A stretch of DNA of 64,000 nucleotides from Acetobacter peroxydans (GCF_006539345.1 NZ_BJMV01000005.1:62001-126000), one strand, 5' to 3'. Positions 17,386 to 26,704 are shown, numbered from the stretch's first letter. Notes: generated by a model not told the origin, from the sequence alone. A program made the numbers and translations.

Positions 17386-18206
17386 CGTGGCAGGCCAACG
17401 CCCCTCCATCTATTCTTGAAGCCTGCGACCTGAGTATCGTCCGGGATGGACGGCGAATACTGGATTCCGTCAGCTTCAGCATTCCTACGGGCCATTTTGT
17501 TGCCGTGCTGGGAGGCAACGGCGCTGGAAAAACAACGCTGTTCCGCGCCATCCTCGGGCTGGATGCCCCCTCTCATGGCGGCGTGCGTGTCGCTGGCCAT
17601 CCCACCCGACCGGGACAATCCGCCATCGGCTACATGCCGCAGTCACGGCAGATGGTGGCTGGGCAGATCAGCGGCTGGCACATGGTTGCCTCGGCCCTGC
17701 GCGGCCAGCGCTGGGGCCTGCCCTGGCACACGCCGCAGGCCCGCGCGCAGGTTAACGCCGCTCTGGCGGCGGTGGATGCGCAGGGACTGGCCACCCGTCC
17801 GGTGGCCAGTCTTTCCGGCGGGGAGCGCCAGCGCCTGCTGCTGGCGCAGTCACTGCTGGATTCCCCTCGCCTGCTGCTACTTGATGAGCCACTCGCCAGC
17901 CTCGATCCCGCCCGTATGCGCCAGACAGCCCGCCGCATCCATGATCTGGCCCGCCAGCGCGGCCTGACGGTGCTGATTTCCACTCACGACATCAACCCGC
18001 TGGAAGGTTTCATGGACAGCGTGCTGTATCTCGCCCATGGCAAAGCCCTGCTGGGCTCGGTGGACGAAGTCATGACCACACCGGCCCTGAGCGCGCTGTA
18101 CGGCGCGCCGGTTGAGGTGGTGCGTGCACAGGGGCGCCTGTTTGTCGTAGCGGAAGGCGGTGGTGACACGCTGCACGCCTGCGACTGCACGGGACACGCC
18201 GACTGA
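17382..18206 (+). CDS. znuC: Zinc ABC transporter, ATP-binding protein
   Basis: A 274-residue ABC ATPase driving zinc import. Walker A GGNGAGKTT (44-52), a Q-loop in YMPQSRQM, signature SLSGGERQRLLLAQSLL (about 145), Walker B LLLLDEPLASLD (about 163) and the switch His in STHDINPLEG are all present. The tail ends in a short His/Cys stretch (LHACDCTGHAD) that could bind metal. ATGA overlap with znuA and TGATG overlap with znuB show a tight operon. Confidence 0.95.
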   Translation: MTWQANAPPSILEACDLSIVRDGRRILDSVSFSIPTGHFVAVLGGNGAGKTTLFRAILGLDAPSHGGVRVAGHPTRPGQSAIGYMPQSRQMVAGQISGWHMVASALRGQRWGLPWHTPQARAQVNAALAAVDAQGLATRPVASLSGGERQRLLLAQSLLDSPRLLLLDEPLASLDPARMRQTARRIHDLARQRGLTVLISTHDINPLEGFMDSVLYLAHGKALLGSVDEVMTTPALSALYGAPVEVVRAQGRLFVVAEGGGDTLHACDCTGHAD

Positions 18207-19027
18207 TGCTCGCCTACGAATTCATGCGCACGGCCTTCATGGCTGCTTTTCTGGTTTCACTCGTCTGCGGGCCGGTGGGGTGGTTTCTGGTGCTGCGCGG
18301 CCAGAGCTTCGCCAGCCATGCACTGGCTCATGTCGGATTTGCCGGCGCCGCCGCGGCCCTGCTGGCAGGCCTGCCCGCTCTGGCGGGATTTGGGGGCGGT
18401 GCTGTGCTGGGCGGCGTGGCCATGGGCCTTGCCGGACAACGCGCACTGGGGCGCGATGTCGTCATCGGGCTTGTGCTGTCTCTGGCATTGGGCGTCGGGG
18501 CTCTGTGCCTGCATTTCCTGACCCGCTCCGCCGGGGCCGCCACATCGCTCCTGTTTGGCGATATTCTGGGCATCAGCCCCGCCACCCTCTGGGGGCTGAC
18601 CGGGCTGAGTCTACTCTGCCTGTCCGGTCTGGTCGTGCTGGCGCGCCCGCTGCTGTTCGCCTCGCTGCAACCCGATGTGGCGGAAGCCCGCGGCGTCTCG
18701 CTGCGCCTGCTGGATGTCCTGTTTCTTTCGCTTGTCGCGCTGGCCACGGCCGAATGCGCGCAGATTACCGGGGTGCTGCTCGTCTTCACCCTCATGATCG
18801 CTCCGGCGGCGGCAAGCCTGCGGCTGGGTTTCGGCCCCATGACGGGCATGGCCGCCGCCGCTGTGCTGGCGCTGGCTGAAGCCTGGGCCGGACTAGCCCT
18901 GTCCTGGCAGACAGGATGGCCCGCCATCTTCTGGATTGCCGCACTGGGATGCACCGCCTTTGCCGCATCCAGCCTGCTCTCACGCCTGTGCGCGGGCCGG
19001 GATGCGGTATTCCTCCGCACGCCCTGA
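18206..19027 (+). CDS. znuB: Zinc ABC transporter, membrane permease
   Basis: A 273-residue permease of the ABC-3 family with about eight hydrophobic helices. ASHALAHVGFAGAA (about 33-46) is the conserved segment following the first helices, and TAECAQITGVLLVFTLMIAPAAA (in part; about 180-202) is the family C-terminal motif. It forms the channel that ZnuC powers. The start codon overlaps the znuC stop by one base. Confidence 0.94.
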   Translation: MLAYEFMRTAFMAAFLVSLVCGPVGWFLVLRGQSFASHALAHVGFAGAAAALLAGLPALAGFGGGAVLGGVAMGLAGQRALGRDVVIGLVLSLALGVGALCLHFLTRSAGAATSLLFGDILGISPATLWGLTGLSLLCLSGLVVLARPLLFASLQPDVAEARGVSLRLLDVLFLSLVALATAECAQITGVLLVFTLMIAPAAASLRLGFGPMTGMAAAAVLALAEAWAGLALSWQTGWPAIFWIAALGCTAFAASSLLSRLCAGRDAVFLRTP

Positions 19028-19122
19028 ACTCTCAACACATTCCCCCCCCTCTTACTCCCCGCTTGCGGCAGCAAGCGAGGGCATGAATGCCGCGCCCACA
19101 AAACGATTGTGTTGTCATTGCG

Positions 19123-19144
19123 TATATAAAGATATCGTTATATA
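19123..19144. promoter_or_regulatory. SahR-like operator upstream of the ArsR-methyltransferase gene
   Basis: A 22-base palindrome with one mismatched pair: half-sites TATATAAAGAT and ATCGTTATATA. It ends 9 bases before ATG 19154. AT-rich palindromes with a GATATC core and ATATAAA flanks are described for SahR, an ArsR-family regulator of the S-adenosylmethionine cycle; the match is from memory of that motif. The position implies autoregulation and control of metF. Confidence 0.7.
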
Positions 19145-19153
19145 GAATTGGCC

Positions 19154-20071
19154 ATGCCGTCACTTCTTGCGATCTTTCAGGCACTGGCTGACCAGACCCG
19201 CCTGCGTATTCTGGCCCTGCTGAGGGATATGGAACTCTCCGTAGGGGAGCTGGCGCAGGTGCTCGGCCAAAGCCAGCCCGGCGTATCCCGCCATGTCAAA
19301 ATTCTGGTGCAGGCCGGGTTGGTCACACGGCGCAAGGAAGGCAACTGGGTTTTTCTCGCACTGGCCAATCCTGAGAAAACCGCCCCTCTCTACGCCATGA
19401 TAGAGCAATGGCCAGCCGACCCTGAACTAGCGGCCGATGCACACCGGCTTGGCAGCGTACGCGCCGCCCGCACAGCCGAGGCGGAAGAATATTTCGAGGC
19501 CCATGCCGCCCAGTGGGACGCAATCCGTTCGCTCCACGTGGCGGAGCAGGATGTGGAAAACGCGATCCGCCGCCTGATCGGCCCGCAGAGCATCACACAT
19601 CTGGTCGATATCGGCACCGGCACGGGCCGTATGCTCGAACTGCTGGCCCCACAGGCCGAAACCATGGCCGGATTTGACCGCAGCCCCGCCATGCTCCGCG
19701 TCGCGCGGGCAAAACTGACTTCGGCTGGACTGGAGCGCGCGACCCTGCGTCAGGGGGACCTGTACGCCCTGCCGCTGCCCGCAGGCACTGCGGATCTGGC
19801 CATCATGCATCAGGTCTTACATGCGGTACAGCACCCCGCCGCCGCCATCGCTGAGGCGGCGCGCATCCTGTGTCCCGGTGGCCGCCTGCTGATTGTGGAT
19901 TTTGCGCCCCACGCGCGCGAAACCCTGCGTGATGCCCACGCCCATGTGCATCCTGGTTTCAGCGATACCCAGATCAGGGGCTGGTTCCATGATGCTGGCC
20001 TGGCCTGTGCGCAGACTGTCCGACTGGAAGGGCCACTGACTGTCCGGCTCTGGATGGGCCGCCACCCCTGA
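19154..20071 (+). CDS. ArsR-family regulator fused to a SAM-dependent methyltransferase domain (SahR-like)
   Basis: A 305-residue two-domain protein. Residues 1-95 are an ArsR-type winged helix (LADQTRLRILALL, then GQSQPGVSRHVKILVQAGLV) without the metal-binding Cys motif. Residues 115-300 form a class I methyltransferase: motif I VDIGTGTGRMLEL (151-163), then FDRSPAML, DLAIMHQVLHAVQHP and GGRLLIVDF. This fusion sits next to metF in many Alphaproteobacteria and is linked to S-adenosylhomocysteine sensing; the methyltransferase fold probably serves as a ligand sensor. TTG 19148 is an alternative start. Co-directional with metF, 20 bases apart. Confidence 0.88.
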   Translation: MPSLLAIFQALADQTRLRILALLRDMELSVGELAQVLGQSQPGVSRHVKILVQAGLVTRRKEGNWVFLALANPEKTAPLYAMIEQWPADPELAADAHRLGSVRAARTAEAEEYFEAHAAQWDAIRSLHVAEQDVENAIRRLIGPQSITHLVDIGTGTGRMLELLAPQAETMAGFDRSPAMLRVARAKLTSAGLERATLRQGDLYALPLPAGTADLAIMHQVLHAVQHPAAAIAEAARILCPGGRLLIVDFAPHARETLRDAHAHVHPGFSDTQIRGWFHDAGLACAQTVRLEGPLTVRLWMGRHP

Positions 20072-20091
20072 TCGCACCGCGCCCCCGATAC

Positions 20092-21105
20092 ATGCAACCC
20101 ATGCCAAAAACGACTTCCACCAACGGAGCCAGAACCACCATGCCGTTCCTGCCGGGTGCCGGACTTTCCGCCGAACTGCTTAACCTTGGCCCCCTCGGCC
20201 CTGACCTGTCCACCCGTGGGCCGGAAGGCGATGTGGCGGTTTCCTTTGAGTTCTTTCCGCCAAAAACCGATAAAATGGCCGCGGCCCTGCATCAGACCGC
20301 GCAGGACCTCGCCCCGCTGAAACCGCGCTTCGTATCCGTCACCTATGGAGCGGGTGGGTCAACACGTGAACGCACACTGGCCGCCACAGCCGTTCTCGCG
20401 CGTGAAGCCGGCGTACCCGTGGCGGGCCACCTGACCTGCGTCAATGCCACCCGCGCGCAGGTGGACGATGTTGCCCGCGCGTACTGGGCGCAGGGCGTGC
20501 GACATATCGTGGCCCTGCGCGGCGACCCACCGGGGCAGGCCGGACAGGCACCCGGTGGGCGCTTTACGCCCACGCCGGGCGGGTATGACAATGCTGCTGG
20601 GCTTGTGCGCGGCCTGCGCGAGATCGCTCCCTTCGAGATTTCAGTCGCGGCCTACCCGGAGAACCATCCTGAAGCGACCAGCGCGCAGGCCGATCTGGAC
20701 AACCTGAAAGCCAAGCTGGATGCGGGGGCCACACGCGCCATCACGCAGTTCTTTTTTGAAGCGGGCACATTCCTGCGCTTCCGCGACAGGGCGGCGGCGG
20801 CCGGTATTACGGCAGAAATCGTGCCCGGCATCCTGCCCATAGCCAATATCGAACAGGCCTACACCTTCGCGGCCCAGTGCGGCACGCATATCCCTCTCTG
20901 GATGCGCCGTATGTTCGATGGGCTGGATGCCCAGCCGGAAACCCGCGCGCTGGTCACGACCGCCGTGGCGGGCGAACTGTGCCGCCAGCTACGGGCGGAA
21001 GGGGTTACACAGTTTCATTTCTATACGCTGAACAAAAGTGCCCCCAGCGCCGCACTGTGCCGCCTCCTGGGCAGGCACCCCATCCTGGAAAACGTAGCAG
21101 CCTGA
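20092..21105 (+). CDS. metF: Methylenetetrahydrofolate reductase
   Basis: MetF reduces 5,10-methylene-THF to 5-methyl-THF, the methyl donor for methionine synthesis (FAD enzyme, cytoplasm). The barrel is complete: SFEFFPPKT near residue 51 with the key Glu, SVTYGAGGSTRERT near 82, VALRGDPP near 138, and TQFFFEA near 217. The mature enzyme is normally about 300 residues, so the first 15-45 residues may be excess; ATGs at 20101 and 20140 are alternatives. It follows the SahR-like regulator, which most likely controls it. Confidence 0.94.
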   Translation: MQPMPKTTSTNGARTTMPFLPGAGLSAELLNLGPLGPDLSTRGPEGDVAVSFEFFPPKTDKMAAALHQTAQDLAPLKPRFVSVTYGAGGSTRERTLAATAVLAREAGVPVAGHLTCVNATRAQVDDVARAYWAQGVRHIVALRGDPPGQAGQAPGGRFTPTPGGYDNAAGLVRGLREIAPFEISVAAYPENHPEATSAQADLDNLKAKLDAGATRAITQFFFEAGTFLRFRDRAAAAGITAEIVPGILPIANIEQAYTFAAQCGTHIPLWMRRMFDGLDAQPETRALVTTAVAGELCRQLRAEGVTQFHFYTLNKSAPSAALCRLLGRHPILENVAA

Positions 21106-21193
21106 AAAAACGGCGGGCAGGGACGAGGCGCCTGACAGGCATACAGGGTTTCCCCCTGCCCCGCCCTTTCGTGCCCGCCTCTGAACCGCTGCC

Positions 21194-21496
21194 TTACACG
21201 CCGGGCAGAGGCCGCAGGGTGTGCAGTTCGAGCGGGGCCGCCAGCTTGCCTTCAAGCCGCGCCGCCATGGCCTTGAAGTGCGGTGTTTCCATATGCTCGG
21301 CCAGAGCCTGAGGGCTGGCCCATTTCTCGGTGAACACGAAAGTCTGGGGGTTTTCGAGATCCTGATGGGGAATGTACTGGCTGTTGGTTGCCTCCGCTCG
21401 GGAGGGAGCCACGCACTCCGTTATCGCCTGCGCCACCTCGGCCTCATACCCCGGCTTAACCTTGACAATGGCCACGACTGTAATGACATCGCTCAT
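21194..21496 (-). CDS. Putative quinol monooxygenase / antibiotic biosynthesis monooxygenase-fold protein
   Basis: A 100-residue dimeric alpha-beta barrel (ABM/YgiN type). VVAIVKVKPGYEAEV starts the fold, TFVFTEKWASPQALAEHMETPHF (in part) is the family core, with a His pair near residues 67-72. YgiN is a quinol monooxygenase; other members have unrelated or unknown roles, so the substrate is open. Single gene convergent with metF and divergent from hldD. Confidence 0.82.
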   Translation of the reverse strand: MSDVITVVAIVKVKPGYEAEVAQAITECVAPSRAEATNSQYIPHQDLENPQTFVFTEKWASPQALAEHMETPHFKAMAARLEGKLAAPLELHTLRPLPGV

Positions 21497-21620
21497 GAAA
21501 ATTCATCTCCACAGGGATCGACAGCGACTATAGTAGGTAAGCTCGTTCGCTCTGGCTACACGCTGGCGGGCGGATTTGCCGTCTTGGAGCCTGTATGGTC
21601 TGCCTTTATAGTGTGCTCCC

Positions 21621-22601
21621 ATGATCATCATTACGGGTGGGGCCGGGTTCATCGGCTCATGCCTGCAGGCGGCCCTGGTCGCACGCGGGCACGAAACGGT
21701 TATCGTCGATTGGCTGGGGACTGAAGGAAAGTGGCGCAATATTGCGAATCATCCACCAACCCGGCTGATTACGCCGGACGAGCTGCCTGCCTTCCTTGAA
21801 ACCGAGAGCCGGGTGGAAGCCATCTTCCACATGGGTGCCATCAGCGAGACCACCGCACGCGATGGTGATGCGGTCTGGCGCACCAATGTCGAACTGTCGC
21901 GCATGTTGTGGCGATGGTGCACGCAGGCACGGGTGCGCTTTTTTTACGCATCCTCCGCCGCGACCTATGGCGGGGTCGATACGCCCGAGCACTTTTCCGA
22001 CGACCCGCGGCGGCTCGACCAGCTTGAGCCGCTCAATCTCTACGGTTGGTCCAAGCATGTTTTCGACCAGCAAGTGCTGCGCGCTGTAGAGCGCGGTGAA
22101 CCCACGCCCCCGCAATGGGCGGGGCTGAAGTTCTTCAATGTTTACGGCCCAAACGAGTACCATAAAGGCCGCATGGTTTCGGTGGTGAAGGTCAAATACG
22201 ACGAACTGCGCGCAGGCAACCCCATGCAGTTATTCCGCTCCAACAAGGCGGATCTGGACCACGGGATGCAGGCGCGGGACTTCATCTGGGTGGGGGATAC
22301 CGTCAAGATCATGATGTGGCTGTATGATACGCCCTCCGTTAACGGGCTGTTCAACTGCGGCACGGGTCAGGCGCGCACCTATCTGGACATGGCGTACGCA
22401 GTCTGTGACGCAGCAGGCATGGAACGACGCATCAGCTTTGTAGACATGCCAGACAGTCTCAAGAACCAGTACCAGTCCTATACGCAGGCTGACCTGACGC
22501 GCCTGCGCGCCGCTGGCTATACTGAGGCGTTTACCCCGCTGGAAGAGGGCGTGCGGCATTACATACAGGACTATCTGGCTACGCCGCAGCCCTATCTCTG
22601 A
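21621..22601 (+). CDS. hldD: ADP-L-glycero-D-manno-heptose 6-epimerase
   Basis: HldD (RfaD) epimerises ADP-D-glycero-D-manno-heptose to the L-form used in the LPS inner core. The 326-residue extended SDR has GGAGFIGS at 6-13 for NADP, the catalytic YGWSK near 140, FFNVYGPNEYHKGRMVS near 172-188 and RDFIWVGD near 218. No other heptose genes are adjacent. An outer-membrane LPS with heptose is therefore expected. Confidence 0.93.
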   Translation: MIIITGGAGFIGSCLQAALVARGHETVIVDWLGTEGKWRNIANHPPTRLITPDELPAFLETESRVEAIFHMGAISETTARDGDAVWRTNVELSRMLWRWCTQARVRFFYASSAATYGGVDTPEHFSDDPRRLDQLEPLNLYGWSKHVFDQQVLRAVERGEPTPPQWAGLKFFNVYGPNEYHKGRMVSVVKVKYDELRAGNPMQLFRSNKADLDHGMQARDFIWVGDTVKIMMWLYDTPSVNGLFNCGTGQARTYLDMAYAVCDAAGMERRISFVDMPDSLKNQYQSYTQADLTRLRAAGYTEAFTPLEEGVRHYIQDYLATPQPYL

Positions 22602-22739
22602 CACTTCCGACCCTGACAGGGCCGGGCCAGCGCTCCGGGGCTGGCACCAGACCGTTTCGTGTTCATGGGCCTGCCTGCCGGGCCTGCCATTTTCTCCGGC
22701 CCTGCCATGGTAGGCCCACTCAACAATCGGATCGCTTGC

Positions 22740-23606
22740 ATGTTGCCTGTTCTGATGTTCCCGCAGTTTGATCCCGTTCTGGTGCATTTTGGGCCATTGG
22801 CCGTGCGCTGGTACGCCCTGTCCTATATTCTGGGCATCGTCCTGGGCATCACGCTGCTGCGCCGTCTGGTACTGCTGGCCCCGCGCGCTGCCACCACCGA
22901 GCAGGCCGATGACTTCCTGACATGGGTCACACTGGGCGTACTGCTTGGCGGGCGGCTGGGCTATATCCTGTTCTACCAGCCTTCGTATTATCTCACCCAC
23001 CCACTGGCCATGCTTGAAGTCTGGCACGGCGGCATGTCCTTCCATGGCGGGGCAATCGGGGTTGTAGCCGCCATGGCGCTGTTTACATGGCGCTATGGCC
23101 TAAGCTTTCTGGCCTTCGCGGACCGGGTGACCGTAGCCGTACCCATCGGGCTTGGACTGGGCCGCGTGGCCAATTTCATCAATGGCGAGCTGTGGGGACG
23201 TGAAGCCCCTGCCAGCCTGCCGTGGGCCATGATCTTTCCCGACGGAGGGCCAATCCCGCGTCATCCCTCCCAGCTTTATGAGGCACTGACGGAAGGCCTG
23301 CTCCTGTTCACGGTGCTGTTCGTGGCCTCGCGCCGGCGCAGTATCCGCGAGCGGCCGGGCTTTCTGGCTGGGCTGTTTCTTGCGGGATATGCCTGCGCAC
23401 GCTCGTTCTGTGAGTTCTTCCGCGAGCCTGATGCGTTTCTGGGCTATCTGGCCGGAGGGATTACCATGGGGCAGCTCCTGTGCATTCCCATGCTGGCAGC
23501 CGGAATCGGGCTGATGGTTTACGCACGCCGCCACCCGCCTTACGCGGGCCTGCCCGTGACAGACCCACAAACCAGCCCGGACGCGGCCCCTCCGGCACAG
23601 CGCTAG
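22740..23606 (+). CDS. lgt: Prolipoprotein diacylglyceryl transferase
   Basis: Lgt adds diacylglycerol to the lipobox Cys of lipoproteins at the inner membrane. From ATG 22740 (MLPVLMFPQFDPVLVHFGPL) the 288-residue length fits; an in-frame ATG at 22659 would add an atypical leader. HGGMSFHGGAIG (about 98-109) and GLGRVANFINGELWG (about 137-151) are the diagnostic motifs with the essential His and Arg/Asn residues. Seven membrane helices are visible. It starts a run with midA and pgeF. Confidence 0.95.
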   Translation: MLPVLMFPQFDPVLVHFGPLAVRWYALSYILGIVLGITLLRRLVLLAPRAATTEQADDFLTWVTLGVLLGGRLGYILFYQPSYYLTHPLAMLEVWHGGMSFHGGAIGVVAAMALFTWRYGLSFLAFADRVTVAVPIGLGLGRVANFINGELWGREAPASLPWAMIFPDGGPIPRHPSQLYEALTEGLLLFTVLFVASRRRSIRERPGFLAGLFLAGYACARSFCEFFREPDAFLGYLAGGITMGQLLCIPMLAAGIGLMVYARRHPPYAGLPVTDPQTSPDAAPPAQR

Positions 23607-23615
23607 AGCCGGGCC

Positions 23616-24650
23616 ATGAACGCGCGCGCGCTTCCCCCTGATGCCGAGCGGCTTGACCACTTCATGGCGCGCGCCAACGCCCGGTATTACGCGACCACCC
23701 CACTCCTGTCAGACTTCATTACCGCGCCGGAAATCAGTCAGGTCTTTGGAGAACTGCTGGGAGCCTGGGCTGCCATGGTCTGGCAGGGCATGGGGAGCCC
23801 GACCTCGTTCATTCTGGCCGAAGCCGGGCCAGGACGCGGCACGCTGATGGCCGATGCGCTGCGCCTGATTACGCGCATATGCCCCCCCATGGCGCAGGCC
23901 ATGCACGTGCATCTGGTCGAAACCTCGCCCCTCATGCGCTCCGAACAGGCCAAAGCCCTGCGCGCCAGCCTTCCTGCCCCGCCGCACTGGCATGACCGAC
24001 TGGAAACCCTGCCAGACGGCCCGCTGATCCTGCTGGCCAACGAGTTTCTTGATGCCCTGCCTATCCGCCAGTTCGTGCATACGCCCAGTGGCTGGCATGA
24101 GCGCCATGTGGCGGAGGGACGCTTTCACCTCGTCCCCAGCCCGGCCCCCGTGTTACCTGATGCGCGCGCGCTGGAGCCCGATACGCTTGTGGAACTGTGC
24201 GAACCCGCGCTGGCTATCGCCTCCTGGCTGGGCCAGCGTCTTGCCCGCGCACCGGGGGCCGCCCTGTTCATTGACTACGGGCACGCCTCAACCCTGACAG
24301 GGGATTCGCTTCAGGCGCTGCGCCATGCCCGCCCTGCTGCACCGCTTGAAGCCGCCGGTCAGGCCGACCTGACCGCCCATGTGGATTTCACGGCCTTTGG
24401 TGCTGCCGCCCGACAGGCCGGAGCCAGCGTCTATGGCACTCTTACCCAAGGGACTTTCCTGCGCAGGCTGGGGCTTATGGAACGCACGGCGCAACTGGCA
24501 GCCGCTGTCCCCCAGCAGGCGCAGGCTCTTATGAGCGGGGCAGAACGACTGGCCGCGCCGGAAAAAATGGGGCACCTGTTCCGGGTTATGGCGCTGCTTT
24601 CCCCCGGCCTGCCCGTTCCCCCGGGTTTTGAAGAAGGACTACCCGCATGA
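23616..24650 (+). CDS. SAM-dependent methyltransferase, MidA/NDUFAF7 family
   Basis: A 344-residue class I methyltransferase (PF02636). The SAM loop is EAGPGRGTLMAD (about 69-80), followed by VHLVETSPLMR and the family segment LLANEFLDALPIRQFV (about 138-153). Mitochondrial NDUFAF7 dimethylates an Arg of a complex I subunit during assembly, and the bacterial protein may do the same. It starts 10 bases after lgt and overlaps pgeF by 4 bases (ATGA). Confidence 0.9.
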   Translation: MNARALPPDAERLDHFMARANARYYATTPLLSDFITAPEISQVFGELLGAWAAMVWQGMGSPTSFILAEAGPGRGTLMADALRLITRICPPMAQAMHVHLVETSPLMRSEQAKALRASLPAPPHWHDRLETLPDGPLILLANEFLDALPIRQFVHTPSGWHERHVAEGRFHLVPSPAPVLPDARALEPDTLVELCEPALAIASWLGQRLARAPGAALFIDYGHASTLTGDSLQALRHARPAAPLEAAGQADLTAHVDFTAFGAAARQAGASVYGTLTQGTFLRRLGLMERTAQLAAAVPQQAQALMSGAERLAAPEKMGHLFRVMALLSPGLPVPPGFEEGLPA

Positions 24651-25444
24651 CATCCGGCGTGGACACTCCCCGACTTTCTCCCCTGACCAGCCCGCTTCTC
24701 GGGCAGGCGCGGCACGGCTTCTTCACGCGTGAGGGGGGTGTGTCCACCGGGCCATACGCCAGCCTGAACTGTTCCATGCGCTCAGGCGATACGCCTGAAA
24801 ACCTGATGGACAACCGCCGCCGGGTCGCCGGGCATTTTGGCGTGCTCCCGGATAACCTTCTGGGGGTCACGCAGGTGCACGGGGCTGAGGTTATCAACGC
24901 TCAGGCCGCATGGCCGCCGGGCAGCGGCGCACAGGCCGATGCACTGGTCACAGACCGGCCTGAACTCGCCATCAGCGTCATTACAGCCGACTGCGCGCCC
25001 GTCCTGTTCAGCACCGCTGATGGTGCGATCGTGGGCGCGGCCCATGCAGGCTGGCGTGGGGCACTGGCAGGCGTGCTAGAGGCCACTCTGGCCGCAATGC
25101 TTCATATGGGAGCCGAAGCCAGCAGCGTCCACGCCGTGGTAGGGCCGTGTATCGCACAGGAAAGCTACGAAACAGCCGAGGATATGCACAGCGCCATTCT
25201 GGCGGGTGACAGGCAGGCCGCAACCTTCTTTACCCCCGGCCATCGGGTTGGCCACTACCAGTTCGATCTGGCGGGCTGGTGCGTATTCCGCCTCCAGCGG
25301 GCGGGCATCGGGCGGGCCGTGACACTGGGCATGGACACCCTGCCCGACACCCAGCGCTTTTTCAGCCACCGCCGCCGCACACTGGCCGGAGGCGGGCCGA
25401 TCGGCCATCAGATTTCCGCCATCGCCCCGCGACAGACGGCCTGA
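24647..25444 (+). CDS. pgeF: Peptidoglycan editing factor PgeF (laccase domain, YfiH family)
   Basis: A 265-residue protein of the DUF152/CNF1-like fold. The metal/catalytic triad residues are in VTQVHGAEV (His), ADCAPVLFS (Cys) and GAAHAGWRG (His), followed by GPCIAQESYE. E. coli PgeF removes wrongly incorporated residues from UDP-MurNAc peptides; mammalian relatives are purine nucleosidases. It is co-translated with midA and followed after 1 base by a lipoprotein gene, an arrangement with lgt that links the block to the cell envelope. Confidence 0.9.
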   Translation: MTSGVDTPRLSPLTSPLLGQARHGFFTREGGVSTGPYASLNCSMRSGDTPENLMDNRRRVAGHFGVLPDNLLGVTQVHGAEVINAQAAWPPGSGAQADALVTDRPELAISVITADCAPVLFSTADGAIVGAAHAGWRGALAGVLEATLAAMLHMGAEASSVHAVVGPCIAQESYETAEDMHSAILAGDRQAATFFTPGHRVGHYQFDLAGWCVFRLQRAGIGRAVTLGMDTLPDTQRFFSHRRRTLAGGGPIGHQISAIAPRQTA

Positions 25445-25445
25445 C

Positions 25446-26405
25446 ATGCCCCAAGCTGCCCTGCCGCACATCAGGCCGTGCGCGGTGCCTACACTGCTGC
25501 TAATCCTGCTGGGACTAGGGGGCTGCGTGAGCGCCTCCAACGCCCCGCCCCGCCCGGCCTCTCCCGCCCGGCTTGACATTCCCGCCCCGACCACGGTCGG
25601 GCTTGACCCCGCCACGGCGCAACTCTGGGCAACAGATATGGCCAAGGCGCTACAGGGGCAGAGCGTTCCCGCGACTGCCCGGCCCGCAACAGCGGGAGCA
25701 TGGTGGCTCAGGCTCCAGACGCGGCAGGTGGGTGGGCAGATCATTCCGGTCTATACCGTCATGAGTCCGGCCAACGCCCCACGTGCCAGTCAGGAAGGTG
25801 TGGGCATTGCCCAGCCCTTGTGGCAGCCCGCCAGTGGCCCGGTCAGCCCTGCTGTCCTGTCCGGTGCGGCGCAGGATGCAGCACCGCGCATCGCCACCCT
25901 GCTGACCGGCATTCAGGCAGCCGCCATGGAAAAAGACCCCAACAGTCTGAAACACCGGCCCGCACGCGTTTTCTTCAGCGGTGTCACGGGCGCGCCCGGC
26001 AAGGGGAATGACGCACTGACCACCGCCTTCCGGGCAGCTTTCCCCGACAGCCACGATATACTGACACGCCACCGCGCGCAGGCAGACTATATCCTGAACT
26101 GCACCGTACGTGTAAGCGACGCCGCCCCCGACACCAACGGGCAGGCCCGCCAACATCTGGACATCCTCTGGACACTCCATGACACCGCCGGACAGGAAGC
26201 AGGCGGGATCACGCAGTTGCATGACATCCATGCGCACGCACTCGACGGAGACTGGAAAGAAACCGCGCCCGACACTGCGCGCGAGGCCGCCGCGGCCGCG
26301 CGGCAGATCATCGACCGGTATTCAGGCCGCACCAACACGCCGCTACCTCCCCTTTCACAGACGGCACCGCAGACGCACGCCACTGGCGCGGCAGCACCGA
26401 CCTGA
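25446..26405 (+). CDS. Uncharacterised lipoprotein
   Basis: A 319-residue predicted lipoprotein: residues 13-26 are hydrophobic and LGGC gives lipobox Cys27. The body has a FFSGVTGAPGKGNDAL segment, ADYILNCTVRVSD and LDILWTLHDTAGQEAGGITQLHDI, which reads as an alternating beta-rich fold like outer-membrane accessory lipoproteins (LpoB-like), though I cannot place it in a family. The C-terminus is Pro/Thr-rich. The ATG is 1 base after the pgeF stop, so it belongs to the lgt-midA-pgeF operon. Confidence 0.78.
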   Translation: MPQAALPHIRPCAVPTLLLILLGLGGCVSASNAPPRPASPARLDIPAPTTVGLDPATAQLWATDMAKALQGQSVPATARPATAGAWWLRLQTRQVGGQIIPVYTVMSPANAPRASQEGVGIAQPLWQPASGPVSPAVLSGAAQDAAPRIATLLTGIQAAAMEKDPNSLKHRPARVFFSGVTGAPGKGNDALTTAFRAAFPDSHDILTRHRAQADYILNCTVRVSDAAPDTNGQARQHLDILWTLHDTAGQEAGGITQLHDIHAHALDGDWKETAPDTAREAAAAARQIIDRYSGRTNTPLPPLSQTAPQTHATGAAAPT

Positions 26406-26638
26406 AAACGCTGGCAACGGCGGGACTGACACGGCTGAAAAGGCCGCGAATACGAGCCCGAACGCCTATTCCAGACTGGCTGCTGCGTCATCTGCCAGCT
26501 TCGGTGCCGCCGTTATGGGCCGACCGAACCCATGCGGGCTCAACCACGCGGACAGAACTGACAGGAGATGGAGTGCAGGGTGCTGACCTTAGCCCTGCTG
26601 ATAGTCGCAACACGGCAAACACCAGCGCGACAAAAAGC

Positions 26639-26679
26639 CTTTTGCCAGACGGATGCAGAGTCTGCATGTCTGGCAAAAG
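26639..26679 (-). terminator. Terminator of tRNA-Arg (long hairpin)
   Basis: A 19-pair hairpin: CTTTTGCCAGAC pairs with GTCTGGCAAAAG, a GG bulge follows, then ATGCAGA pairs with TCTGCAT around a single G. On the minus strand it is followed by GCTTTTTG. It lies 26 bases downstream of the tRNA. The gene-free stretch 26406-26638 before it shows nothing else. Confidence 0.8.
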
Positions 26680-26704
26680 CGTTCAATTTTTTCAGGAAAA
26701 ATTG

